The translations under genes and the position numbers were made by a program. 64,000 nt of DNA, taken from contig JALHQW010000011.1 in NCBI GenBank assembly GCA_022841745.1, positions 62,001 through 126,000 of the forward strand. Direction: 5' to 3'. The stretch's first letter is position 1. Each line of letters starts with the position of its first letter. Under the pieces are notes generated by a model. The model had not been told where the DNA came from. It saw nothing but the letters and a program-made list of their open reading frames with translations, and did no database searches. The DNA is from Saprospiraceae bacterium (GTDB lineage: Bacteria > Bacteroidota > Bacteroidia > Chitinophagales > Saprospiraceae). Shown one piece after another: positions 40,555 through 48,596 of this stretch.

Positions 40555-42279
40555 ATGAATACAGAAAAGAACCTCGACGGGCAGATTAAGCAAGCATTGG
40601 AGAACCTGCAGGCCAAGTACGATGGCCTTTCATGGGAGGCGTTCGAGCAGCGACTCGACCAAGCGGATTCCGATGCCCAAGCCAATGGCAATGACGTTGC
40701 CAATGGCCGCAAATCGTCATTTGACGAGGTGATTTCCGGCAAGCTCGACCGCATCGAGGTGCCCATTGCCGCAGGCGACTGGAGCCTGATGGAAAAAATG
40801 ATTGAGGCTGACGAAACAGCAGAAGTGCTTGAGAACGAGGCCGTTGTTGACAACCTACTCACAGAAAGATTGGAAAACTTCCAAGTGGCGTACCAGCCGC
40901 ACCATTGGCAAATGATGGCCAATCGGTTGGAGGAAGAGTTCTTCGTACGCTACCATATTTTGCGTTGCAAAGCTGCCGAAGCAGCGCTGGTCATGCTGAT
41001 GTTGCTGACCATTGCGAGGTTCTTCCCGACACCCAATGAATCGCCGGCCCAAATTGAGCCAAACAATAACGCAAATTGGCCAACGGCACCAGCCGTACCT
41101 GCCCCATCCAAAAAAGCAGGTACAATATTGCAGTCGCCAATTGCGCAAGCACAAGCCAAAAACGCCACACAATTTACTTCGGCAAATGGGCCGACGGCCA
41201 CTATCCGGGCCTCAAGGTTTTTGACTTCAAATCCTAATGAAACAGGCAATGGAAAAAAATCCACCGGCATGAGTGCGGCTGATTTGAACCTTGCTTTTTT
41301 GCCTCCATCCTCGCTCCAACGGCCAAGTTCCGACCGATTGCCAAAAAACCTGTTTGAGGCCATCACCGAGAAGCGGTTCCTGCGGGGCAGCTTGACAACG
41401 CCGGGCATGGACAACCGAAACTCGTTGCTGCTTGCCTCCTTGGATGCAACTGCTGAAAAACAGCGCTATGCCTGGGAGGTTCCCCAATTGCCACAATCCT
41501 TTTTCCTGGAGAAGAATTGGACATTGCGCATGAGCGCCTTTACCAATACCGACTTTGCAATGGTGCTCACACCACCCACCAAGTACAGTCTATACGATAC
41601 CCTGATCACCGAAGGCTACGACACTACCTTGGCCTCGGGTTATGGCGGTGGTATTGCGGTGCATTTCAAGAAGCATAAATGGGAAATCCAGACGGGCGCC
41701 ACCTATTCCGTCAAGCGTTACGTGCCCAATTCACCTGCACTTTTCGCAGAGACCGTCAATTACATTATCAAGCAGGAAGAATCTGAGTTCAAGGGCGTAC
41801 AGTTGAACATACTGCAAGTTCCGCTGCACCTGAACTACCATTTCAAAGACCACGGGAAATGGCGCATCTATGGCAGCTTTGGCGCTACGGGCCATCTTGT
41901 GACTACTTCCACCAACCAAGCAAAGGAATTGGCAGCGCCCACTTCCGCCACTTTCGCCTTGTTGCCGCCAGTTTCCGCCACTTCGTCTAAAATCGTCCAA
42001 ACGAAGGGAAGCGATATCGTGGGACAACAACCTGAAACTGCCGTTAACCAGCCGATTAGCCAATTTCCGAGCGGCTTTCTTGAGGGCGGGCATATACGCA
42101 ACAACTTCTACCTGACCGCCAATATCGGCCTCGGCCTCGAACGCTATGTGTCGTCCCGCTGGAGCATATTCCTGCAGCCCAATTACCAGCACCAGTTCCT
42201 CAAAAATGATATTGGGGTGAACGGCGAGCGGTTCTATAATTTCTCCTTGCAGTTTGGTACGAAGGTGGGGTTGAAGTAA
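40555..42279 (+). CDS. Membrane-spanning protein with C-terminal outer-membrane-barrel-like domain
   Basis: A 574-residue protein encoded directly after the sigma factor (stop and start are two bases apart). Residues 1-135 are acidic and helical with a repeated motif: KYDGLSWEAFEQRLDQAD and PHHWQMMANRLEEEF, each with a W and a following hydrophobic/acidic helix. One hydrophobic helix follows near 142-160 (AAEAALVMLMLLTIARFF), then a long Pro/Asn-rich linker. The C-terminal ~230 residues are porin-like beta strands (KWEIQTGATYSVKRYV, WRIYGSFGATGHLV, YVSSRWSIFLQPNYQHQFL). Similar sigma-linked proteins are common in Saprospiria. The cytoplasmic part may act as the anti-sigma factor. This reading rests on operon position and topology only. 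Confidence 0.6.
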   Translation: MNTEKNLDGQIKQALENLQAKYDGLSWEAFEQRLDQADSDAQANGNDVANGRKSSFDEVISGKLDRIEVPIAAGDWSLMEKMIEADETAEVLENEAVVDNLLTERLENFQVAYQPHHWQMMANRLEEEFFVRYHILRCKAAEAALVMLMLLTIARFFPTPNESPAQIEPNNNANWPTAPAVPAPSKKAGTILQSPIAQAQAKNATQFTSANGPTATIRASRFLTSNPNETGNGKKSTGMSAADLNLAFLPPSSLQRPSSDRLPKNLFEAITEKRFLRGSLTTPGMDNRNSLLLASLDATAEKQRYAWEVPQLPQSFFLEKNWTLRMSAFTNTDFAMVLTPPTKYSLYDTLITEGYDTTLASGYGGGIAVHFKKHKWEIQTGATYSVKRYVPNSPALFAETVNYIIKQEESEFKGVQLNILQVPLHLNYHFKDHGKWRIYGSFGATGHLVTTSTNQAKELAAPTSATFALLPPVSATSSKIVQTKGSDIVGQQPETAVNQPISQFPSGFLEGGHIRNNFYLTANIGLGLERYVSSRWSIFLQPNYQHQFLKNDIGVNGERFYNFSLQFGTKVGLK

Positions 42280-42552
42280 TTGCGGTTTTTGCTCTCAACC
42301 ATCCTTTTCGGGCTTGACCGATTTTCCCATTGTCTTTACCTTCCTTGAATCGCCGACTACCATTCTCACGGCCTACTTCATCCTTTGACTACATCACAAC
42401 GGGTACTTGCGACGCCCAGTTCGTCACCATGATGAAACATTGGCGCTCGCTCCATGCTACTGCCCTTATCTAAGGCTGTTGATATGAAGTTCTAACTTTA
42501 GGCGAAATATTTGATTTTAGCTGAAACCTATACAAGCGAACGCTGATTTCAC
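42280..42552. other. Intergenic region, no gene recognised
   Basis: Apart from a short open stretch (ending ...HWRSLHATALI-stop at about 42475) I see no coding pattern and no hairpin with a T-tail. Confidence 0.4.
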
Positions 42553-42560
42553 TAAGTTTG
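42553..42560 (+). promoter_or_regulatory. -7 box of the M28 peptidase gene
   Basis: TAAGTTTG matches TAnnTTTG exactly and lies 21 nt before the start codon at 42582. A -33 element is not obvious. Confidence 0.5.
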
Positions 42561-42581
42561 CCAAGACTAAAACACCCGTGT

Positions 42582-44318
42582 ATGAAAAAGAACTTTACCC
42601 TCCTTGGCGTACTATACCTTCTTGCTTTTTGTGCAAGCGCACAGACGAATATGCTGAGCACAAACCCCATTGCGGAGCAAATAATGCTCGGAAACTACAA
42701 CCCTACGGACTACCTGCCAACGGTCAGCATCAGCCACCCCGACGACATCGTGCCGGCCATCATGGAGGGTATTTCTACTGATTCGCTCAAGTCGTACTTG
42801 CTGGAAATGAGCGTGTTTCAGAACCGCAACACTGGCTCCGACACGGTTTCCAATACCTTCGGCATCGGGGCGGCAAGGCGGTGGGTTTACCAAAAATTCC
42901 AAGCCATCAGTGCAGCCAACGAGGGGCGGCTGGTGCCATCCTACCTCCAGTTCGACCAAAACATCTGCGGCATGGGGCAGCACCGCAATGTGTTCGCCGT
43001 GCTACCCGGCGTGGACACTTCGGCACACGGGGTCATCCTCATAGAGGCGCATTTGGACAGCCGCTGCGACGTGCTCTGCGATGTTACTTGCCCTGCAAAC
43101 GGTATGGAGGACAATGGCAGCGGCACAGCCCTCGTCATAGAGCTGGCAAGGGTGCTGAGCCAGTTTTCGCTCAAGCGCTCGGTAGTTTTTATGGCCACCA
43201 TCGGTGAGGAGCAAGGGCTGTTCGGTGCGGATGCGTTTGCGAAATATGCGAAAAACAAGGGCATACCGCTCACCGCTGTGCTCAACAACGACGTGATAGG
43301 AGGCGTCATTTGTGGCGAGACCTCCTCACCGCCATCTTGCCCCGGTTTCAACCATGTGGACAGCACACAGGTGCGGTTGTTCTCACACGGCAGCTTCAAT
43401 TCCCGTAACAAGCAGTTGGCCCGTTTCATCAAACTGCAATACATGGAAGAAGTGCGGGACTTGGTGGCTGTGCCCATGCTCGTCACCATCATGTCCGCCG
43501 AAGACCGCACAGGTCGGGGCGGCGACCATATCCCGTTCCGGGAGCAGGGCTTTGCGGCCATGCGCTTCACCTCGGCCAACGAGCATGGAAACGCCAACGT
43601 CAGCGACCCCAACTACCACGACCGGCAGCACACTTCCGACGATGTGCTGGGCGTGGACACTAACGGCGATGCGGTGCTCGATTCGTTTTTCGTGGACTTC
43701 AATTACCTCTCCCGAAACGCCGTCATCAATGGCAACGCCGCTGCCTTGGCCGCCATTGGCCCGGCGACGCCTAGCTTCGTGGCGACCCGCAGCAACGACA
43801 TGGCTTTTGTTGAAATAACAGACCCTTTAAATTATGGTCTTTACCGGGTCTTCGTCCGGTCTTTGACGAATGATTTCGATAGCCTTTTCACGACGACAAA
43901 CACAAGCTTCAGCTTCGCAAAACCGGATGGCGTTTTCTATGTGAGCGTGGCCAGCGTGGATGGAAACGGTATCGAGAGCCTGTTCTCAGGAGAAGTGATT
44001 CCGAGCTTGGTCAATGCGGTTGGCGAAGCCGAAAAAGCAGAAAAGCCTGCTGTGGAGCTGTTGCAAAACCGACCCAACCCCTTCGACGAGGCGACTATTA
44101 TCTCGTTCATTGTCAACGAATTGCGGCCTTACCGCAAGGCAATCCTCAGCGTCTTGAACCTGCAAGGCAAGATCATTTGGCAGCAAGAGGTTCCACTCCG
44201 GCTGGGCATGAACGAAGTGCTGTACGAGCATGGCTACAACGTGACGGGTGTTTTCGCCTACCGCCTCACGGTGGATGGCAAGGTGGTGGGTACGAAAGAA
44301 ATGGTATTTGCGAATTAA
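42582..44318 (+). CDS. Secreted M28-family zinc peptidase with T9SS sorting domain
   Basis: The start at 42582 (MKKNFTLLGVLYLLAFCASAQ) gives a signal peptide and 578 residues; the upstream in-frame ATG at 42558 lies inside the promoter. The M28 aminopeptidase core (about 130-390) shows the two-zinc ligands in order: IEAHLDSR (His), MEDNGSGTA (bridging Asp), TIGEEQGLFG (catalytic Glu and ligand Glu), LNNDVIGG (Asp), and DRQHTSDD (final His). A fibronectin-like stretch follows (PSFVATRSNDMAFVEI...). The end is a T9SS sorting domain (LLQNRPNPFDEATIISF ... GVFAYRLTVDGKVVGTKEMV). The product is probably a surface or extracellular peptidase for nutrient release. Confidence 0.9.
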   Translation: MKKNFTLLGVLYLLAFCASAQTNMLSTNPIAEQIMLGNYNPTDYLPTVSISHPDDIVPAIMEGISTDSLKSYLLEMSVFQNRNTGSDTVSNTFGIGAARRWVYQKFQAISAANEGRLVPSYLQFDQNICGMGQHRNVFAVLPGVDTSAHGVILIEAHLDSRCDVLCDVTCPANGMEDNGSGTALVIELARVLSQFSLKRSVVFMATIGEEQGLFGADAFAKYAKNKGIPLTAVLNNDVIGGVICGETSSPPSCPGFNHVDSTQVRLFSHGSFNSRNKQLARFIKLQYMEEVRDLVAVPMLVTIMSAEDRTGRGGDHIPFREQGFAAMRFTSANEHGNANVSDPNYHDRQHTSDDVLGVDTNGDAVLDSFFVDFNYLSRNAVINGNAAALAAIGPATPSFVATRSNDMAFVEITDPLNYGLYRVFVRSLTNDFDSLFTTTNTSFSFAKPDGVFYVSVASVDGNGIESLFSGEVIPSLVNAVGEAEKAEKPAVELLQNRPNPFDEATIISFIVNELRPYRKAILSVLNLQGKIIWQQEVPLRLGMNEVLYEHGYNVTGVFAYRLTVDGKVVGTKEMVFAN

Positions 44319-44331
44319 ACGGCTAATCGCT

Positions 44332-44339
44332 TAGCTTTG
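44332..44339 (+). promoter_or_regulatory. -7 box of purK, leaderless arrangement
   Basis: TAGCTTTG (TAnnTTTG) ends 4 nt before the ATG at 44344. The expected transcription start coincides with the start codon. No ribosome-binding site is present. Confidence 0.55.
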
Positions 44340-44343
44340 CCGC

Positions 44344-45498
44344 ATGAACGTGACAAGGACGAAAGTCGGCATATTAGGTGGTGGGCAACTGGGCAAAATG
44401 TTCGCCCTCGCTGCCCACAACTGGGACGTGGAGACCTGGGCGCTCGACGCTTCCCGCACCTTCCCGACAGGCCCGGTTTGCTCCCATTTCGTGGAAGGCA
44501 ATTTTAAGGATTACAACGATGTGTATGCCTTCGGCAAACAAGTGGACGTGCTGACCATCGAGATTGAGCATGTGAATACCGAAGCACTGCTCCGGCTCGA
44601 AGCGGAGGGCGTGAAGGTTCACCCGGCCCCTGCCGCACTTAACCTCATCAAGGACAAAGGGCTGCAAAAACAGTTTTACCAAAAACACGGCTTGCCTACC
44701 TCAGATTTCCAGTTGTTTGACAGCGGCGATGCCATTCGGGTAGCGTTGGAATCCGGCCAACTTTCCTATCCTTTTGTTCAAAAAAGCAGAACTGCGGGCT
44801 ATGACGGAAAAGGCGTGGCCGTGATAAAATCAGCACAAGACCTGCCGCTCCTGTTGCCCGATGCCTCCGTAGTAGAGGACTTGGTGGACATTGAAAAAGA
44901 AATAGCCGTCGTGGTCGCACGCAATGAAAATGGCGAGGTGAAGGCATTCCCAGCCGTTGAGATGGAATTCAACCCAGTGGCCAACCTGGTGGAATTTCTG
45001 GTCTGCCCATCCGACATTGACAAGGCAACTGAACGGGCCGCCGAACAATTGGCGTTAGACACCGTTTCAGCTTTTGGCGTATGCGGACTATTGGCCGTCG
45101 AGTTGTTTTTAACGAAAGATAACCGACTGATAATCAACGAGGTAGCCCCACGCCCTCACAACAGTGGGCATCATACGATTGACAGTTGCTATACTTCGCA
45201 ATTCGAGCAACATTTGCGGGGAATCCTAAATTTGCCCTTGGGCAGCACCAGGATGAAGACCGCCTCCGTGATGGTCAACTTGTTGGGCGAACCGAATCAC
45301 AGTGGCCCCGTACAATATGATGGCTTCGAGGAGTGCGTGGCGATGGAAGGGGTGAAAGTCCATCTTTATGGCAAGGCGGAAACCAAGCCCTACCGAAAGA
45401 TGGGGCACGTAACCGTGCTTGCCGAAAATGCCGAGTCTGCCAAGGCCAAGGCAAGAATTGTTCAAAACAAATTAAAAGTAGTTTCAACCAAGATATGA
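44344..45498 (+). CDS. purK: 5-(carboxyamino)imidazole ribonucleotide synthase
   Basis: A 384-residue ATP-grasp enzyme that converts AIR, bicarbonate and ATP to N5-CAIR in purine synthesis. Clear landmarks are VGILGGGQLGKMFALAAHNW at the N-terminus, DVLTIEIEHVNTEAL, the ATP-grasp segment PFVQKSRTAGYDGKGVAVIK, and FLTKDNRLIINEVAPRPHNS GHHTIDSCYTSQFEQHLR (two parts), the PurK signature. The length is normal for the family. Its stop overlaps the next start codon (ATGA at 45495-45498), and purE follows 450 nt later. The gene order is thus purK, a small unknown gene, purE. The -7 box 4 nt before the ATG suggests a leaderless message. Confidence 0.95.
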   Translation: MNVTRTKVGILGGGQLGKMFALAAHNWDVETWALDASRTFPTGPVCSHFVEGNFKDYNDVYAFGKQVDVLTIEIEHVNTEALLRLEAEGVKVHPAPAALNLIKDKGLQKQFYQKHGLPTSDFQLFDSGDAIRVALESGQLSYPFVQKSRTAGYDGKGVAVIKSAQDLPLLLPDASVVEDLVDIEKEIAVVVARNENGEVKAFPAVEMEFNPVANLVEFLVCPSDIDKATERAAEQLALDTVSAFGVCGLLAVELFLTKDNRLIINEVAPRPHNSGHHTIDSCYTSQFEQHLRGILNLPLGSTRMKTASVMVNLLGEPNHSGPVQYDGFEECVAMEGVKVHLYGKAETKPYRKMGHVTVLAENAESAKAKARIVQNKLKVVSTKI

Positions 45499-45863
45499 GC
45501 AAAGTGAAGAGTGGTTTGAAGGCAGGTGAGCTTGAATTTTTGATTTCCTTTTGGCAGCGCATTGCCGAGGAATATGCAGCCACCGAAAATTATATTTACG
45601 AATGGCTGAACTACATGGACACGAGGCGACTCATCGGCAGGGGCATTGACTCGCTCCTCGAAGAAGAGCAGGCTGATACTGCCTTGAAAGTCAAGGACTT
45701 GGATGCCATGCTGATGGAGAAAACCTTTGAAGTCAATGAATGTATTTGGGGCGATGACGTGGCCTTGGAAAATGGCTATGACCGGGTTCAGCACTGGTAT
45801 TATTACAGGATGAACGAGTTGATTTTTGAGGCTGAAACTGGAAAGTTCACCAAAAGGAATTAA
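45495..45863 (+). CDS. Small hypothetical protein between purK and purE
   Basis: A 122-residue protein starting at 45495 with a four-base overlap with purK, so translation is probably coupled. There is no signal peptide. The sequence is acidic and predicted helical (LEFLISFWQRIAEEYAATEN, LMEKTFEVNECIWGDDVALE), with several aromatic residues near the end (RVQHWYYYRMNELIFEAE). I do not recognise the family. Its place between the two genes of the N5-CAIR step suggests it is co-expressed with purine synthesis, but nothing in the sequence shows a direct role. Confidence 0.65.
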   Translation: MSKVKSGLKAGELEFLISFWQRIAEEYAATENYIYEWLNYMDTRRLIGRGIDSLLEEEQADTALKVKDLDAMLMEKTFEVNECIWGDDVALENGYDRVQHWYYYRMNELIFEAETGKFTKRN

Positions 45864-45950
45864 TTTATACCCAAAGATTGTAGGCTTCGGAAGCCTCAAA
45901 CTCCCCAAAGGGACGAGCCGGAATCCGAAATCCGAAATCCGAAATCGAAT

Positions 45951-46460
45951 ATGGTTAGCATTATTATGGGAAGCGACTCCGACCTGCCCGTCATGCGGCA
46001 GGCAGCGGACATCCTCACAGAACTCGGCGTGGCCGTGGAAGTCACCATCGTTTCCGCCCACCGCACACCGGACCGCATGTTTGAATTCGCAAAGAATGCT
46101 CACCAGCGGGGTGTAAAGGTCATCATCGCTGGGGCGGGAGGGGCGGCTCACCTGCCGGGGATGGTGGCATCGCTTTCGCCACTCCCGGTCATTGGCGTTC
46201 CGGTCAAATCCAGCAACTCCATTGACGGCTGGGACTCTATCCTTTCCATCCTGCAAATGCCGAACGGCGTACCCGTGGCCACCGTCGCCCTGAACGCCGC
46301 CAAGAATGCGGGCATCCTTGCTGCACAAATCCTCGGCACGAGCGACCATTTGCTCCAGGAGCGCATCGTCCAGTACAAACAGAAGCTGGCGGACGAAGTA
46401 GCTGCCAAATACAAGCGGTTGGAAATCACAGGGTACGAGGCGTATTTGGAAAAGGAATAA
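45951..46460 (+). CDS. purE: N5-carboxyaminoimidazole ribonucleotide mutase
   Basis: A 169-residue class I PurE, which rearranges N5-CAIR to CAIR after PurK. Signature segments are all present: [20 protein letters not shown] (phosphate-binding GSDSD), [17 protein letters not shown] (catalytic His), [31 protein letters not shown] (two parts), and [30 protein letters not shown] (two parts). The length is normal; active enzymes are octamers. It lies 87 nt after the small gene that follows purK, consistent with one transcript. A strong hairpin begins seven bases after the stop codon. Confidence 0.95.
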   Translation: MVSIIMGSDSDLPVMRQAADILTELGVAVEVTIVSAHRTPDRMFEFAKNAHQRGVKVIIAGAGGAAHLPGMVASLSPLPVIGVPVKSSNSIDGWDSILSILQMPNGVPVATVALNAAKNAGILAAQILGTSDHLLQERIVQYKQKLADEVAAKYKRLEITGYEAYLEKE

Positions 46461-46499
46461 AAAAAAAGACCGCCAAGCTGCCGTTCACAGCTGGCGGTC
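46461..46499 (-). terminator. Hairpin terminator between purE and the glucosaminidase gene
   Basis: The stem GACCGCCAAGCTG / CAGCTGGCGGTC has one bulged A and a short loop. The A7-8 run at 46461-46468 becomes a T-tail on the minus strand, so it is a classical terminator for leftward transcripts. It may also protect the purE 3' end. Confidence 0.8.
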
Positions 46500-46611
46500 G
46501 CACCCAGAACATACATGAGAAAACTACTAATATCGTGGTGATTTGGGGCTTGGTGATTTGGGGCCTTCCATAGTGAGAGCGGTTCAAAGTCGGGGGATTG
46601 CTTCATGGTTT

Positions 46612-46697
46612 CATGGTTTCATTGTTACATTGATTCATGGATAAAAACGCATTGGTGTGACAATGAAACAGTGTAGCCATGAATCAATGAAACCATG
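46612..46697. repeat. Low-complexity inverted repeat
   Basis: CATGGTTTCATTG (46612-46624) is complementary to 46685-46697, and TTGATTCATGG (46630-46640) to 46677-46687. The words CATGGTTTCAT and CCATGAATCA are reiterated. It lies just downstream of the glucosaminidase gene. Confidence 0.6.
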
Positions 46698-46707
46698 TAG
46701 CCATGAA

Positions 46708-47610
46708 TCAGTCCAACTCATCCAAGTGGTACCTTTCAATTAGCTCCACCAAAGTTTTATCATAGTGGCTTGCGGTGGCATAACCGAGTTTTTTGAGGCC
46801 CTTTGCCCAGGCTTCGTAGTCGTCGCCGTGTTTGAGCAAGGTCTTGTATTTGCCACTCACAATCATTTTGCTGTGCGCTCGCCATGACTCCCAGGCGTTG
46901 TCGTATTTCCTGAAAAAATCCTTGTGGCTGTCGTCACCAAAATTGGAGCAGTGGCCTTTGCGGCAGGTGCGGCTGAAGCACTTCACACCGAAATGGTTGT
47001 TGTTCTTCTTGGCCAATTGGCTGTTACCCGAATTGGTTTCAAGGATGCCTTGTGCCATCTTGACGCTTGCGGGTATGCCATAGCGCTTGGCTTCCTCAAT
47101 GGCCATGTCCTTGAAGCGGCGGATATAAGCCTTCGTGCGGCGGGTATCGGCGTCGTCGCCCTTCTCATCGGCGAAGTAGTCCTTTGATTCGAAGATGGAG
47201 CCGAGACCCCAACCCGATTTATTCTTTGAGGGCTTGCCTTCAGCAGGCTCCTCAAAAGCAACGGTTTCGGCAACGGGCCTGCCTCCCATGTCGGCCCGCT
47301 GCCGGGTGCCCATGCCCATCTCCACACTCGCATCCTTGCGGAAGACGAAGAAGGCAAAAGCACCAACGATGGCCAATTTTGCCACTGGCACCTTCATGGT
47401 GCTGGGCGCAACGGCGGTATTCTTGTAAAACTGGTATTTCCCTATCACGAACAAGCGCTCGACAATCAATGCCAAACGGCGGAGTACCCAAACGAGCATC
47501 TCACCTGCCGACATGCTGTGCTGGCTGCTATACGACAAGCCGTTGGAAGAACGGCTGTAACGGGCGTGGCCGTAACCGGAATCGAAACTTTTTTGTTGGT
47601 AAGTACTCAT
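46708..47610 (-). CDS. Peptidoglycan glucosaminidase (GH73/FlgJ type)
   Basis: The start at 47610 (MSTYQQKSFDSGYGHARYSR) gives 300 residues. The in-frame extension to 47835 runs through a G/T-rich low-complexity repeat and is rejected. Residues 1-50 are Ser/Tyr-rich. A hydrophobic helix near 80-95 (VAKLAIVGAFAFFVF) may anchor the protein in the membrane, with the catalytic domain outside. The C-terminal domain (about 165-300) is a mannosyl-glycoprotein endo-beta-N-acetylglucosaminidase-like fold: IPASVKMAQGILETNSGNSQ with the probable catalytic Glu, LAKKNNNHFGVKC, and YDNAWESWRAHSKMI. It probably cleaves the glycan chain of peptidoglycan during growth or division. Confidence 0.85.
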   Translation of the reverse strand: MSTYQQKSFDSGYGHARYSRSSNGLSYSSQHSMSAGEMLVWVLRRLALIVERLFVIGKYQFYKNTAVAPSTMKVPVAKLAIVGAFAFFVFRKDASVEMGMGTRQRADMGGRPVAETVAFEEPAEGKPSKNKSGWGLGSIFESKDYFADEKGDDADTRRTKAYIRRFKDMAIEEAKRYGIPASVKMAQGILETNSGNSQLAKKNNNHFGVKCFSRTCRKGHCSNFGDDSHKDFFRKYDNAWESWRAHSKMIVSGKYKTLLKHGDDYEAWAKGLKKLGYATASHYDKTLVELIERYHLDELD

Positions 47611-47630
47611 GGCTAAGTTGAATTTGAGAT

Positions 47631-47757
47631 GGTTTTGGGGTTTTGGGGGTTTGGGGGTTTGGGGTTTTCGGGTTTTGGGGTTTTGGGGTTTTGGGGTTGA
47701 ACCGTTCCCAAAAACCTTAAAACCCGAAAACTTGAAAACCTTAACCCCTAAAACCAC
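47631..47757. repeat. G/T-rich low-complexity inverted repeat
   Basis: Many GGTTTTGGGG/GGGTTTGGGG words (47631-47697) are followed by partly complementary AACCTTAAAACCCGAAAAC words (47709-47750). It separates the divergent glucosaminidase and repressor genes. A -7-like TATCTTCG follows near 47776. Confidence 0.6.
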
Positions 47758-47891
47758 ATCACAATATTGAAAACATTTGTATCTTCGAGCCTTCTTTCTG
47801 CACGTCCTTGTTGCTGGCGCAACTTGATGAGGCAAATATCAATACAAAATGTTTTATAATCAAAACATTTTTCAAACTATTTTAAAAAAAA

Positions 47892-48596
47892 ATGGGCATT
47901 TTCTCCGAAAACATTGTAAATCAACGCTTTAGAGAAGTATTTGAGGCGCTCGAAAAAAACAATTTCATCAAAGGGAAATCGGACATTGCGAAGCAACTCG
48001 GCACCTACAACCACGTCGTGAACAGCATCCTGAAGGGCGACCGCAACATCACCGTCGAGCAATTGCACAAATTGTTTGAAATTTACAACGTGGATGCCAA
48101 CTACCTGTTTGGCTTCGCCAACCAGATGTTCAAGAAGGCAATGGACACGGCCATCCCCGTCCGCAGCCTCGACGAGCGGCAGTTTGGGGGCCGCCAAAAC
48201 ATCACGCTCGTGCCCAATCGGGCCATGGCTGGCTATGCGCTCGAACACAGCGACAACAGCTACCTTGCCGACCTTCCCAAGTTCTCCATCCCCCACCTCG
48301 ACGGCAACCTCATCGCCTTCGAAATCACGGGCGACAGCATGTACCCGACCATCACCAATGGCGATATCGTCGTCTGCGAACCGCTCGAACGGGGCGACCC
48401 CTTGCGTGACAATAATGTATATGTAGTGGTGACCGACGTGGTCGTTGCGAAGCGAGTGCAACAACTAAAGGACGGTGGGCAAATCCGCCTCATCTCCGAC
48501 AACGGCTCCGTTTACAAACCCTACGAAGTGGACCTACAGGACATCCGCCAAGTGCTGCGGGTGAAGTGTCGGTTGACGACCTATGCAATCAGCTGA
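47892..48596 (+). CDS. XRE-type repressor with S24 (LexA-like) domain
   Basis: A 234-residue regulator. Residues ~10-75 form a helix-turn-helix (KSDIAKQLGTYNHVVNSILK, GDRNITVEQLHKLFEIYNV). The C-terminal S24 peptidase fold (about 125-225) has the nucleophile Ser in ITGDSMYPTI, NGDIVVCEPLE, and the Lys in VVTDVVVAKRV, so self-cleavage is possible in principle. Similar XRE-S24 proteins control SOS-like responses, prophages or outer-membrane genes in Bacteroidota. No phage genes are present here. Its 3' end overlaps the start of the next gene by 14 bases. A promoter (TTG ... TATCTTCG near 47765-47783) lies about 110 nt upstream. Confidence 0.85.
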   Translation: MGIFSENIVNQRFREVFEALEKNNFIKGKSDIAKQLGTYNHVVNSILKGDRNITVEQLHKLFEIYNVDANYLFGFANQMFKKAMDTAIPVRSLDERQFGGRQNITLVPNRAMAGYALEHSDNSYLADLPKFSIPHLDGNLIAFEITGDSMYPTITNGDIVVCEPLERGDPLRDNNVYVVVTDVVVAKRVQQLKDGGQIRLISDNGSVYKPYEVDLQDIRQVLRVKCRLTTYAIS

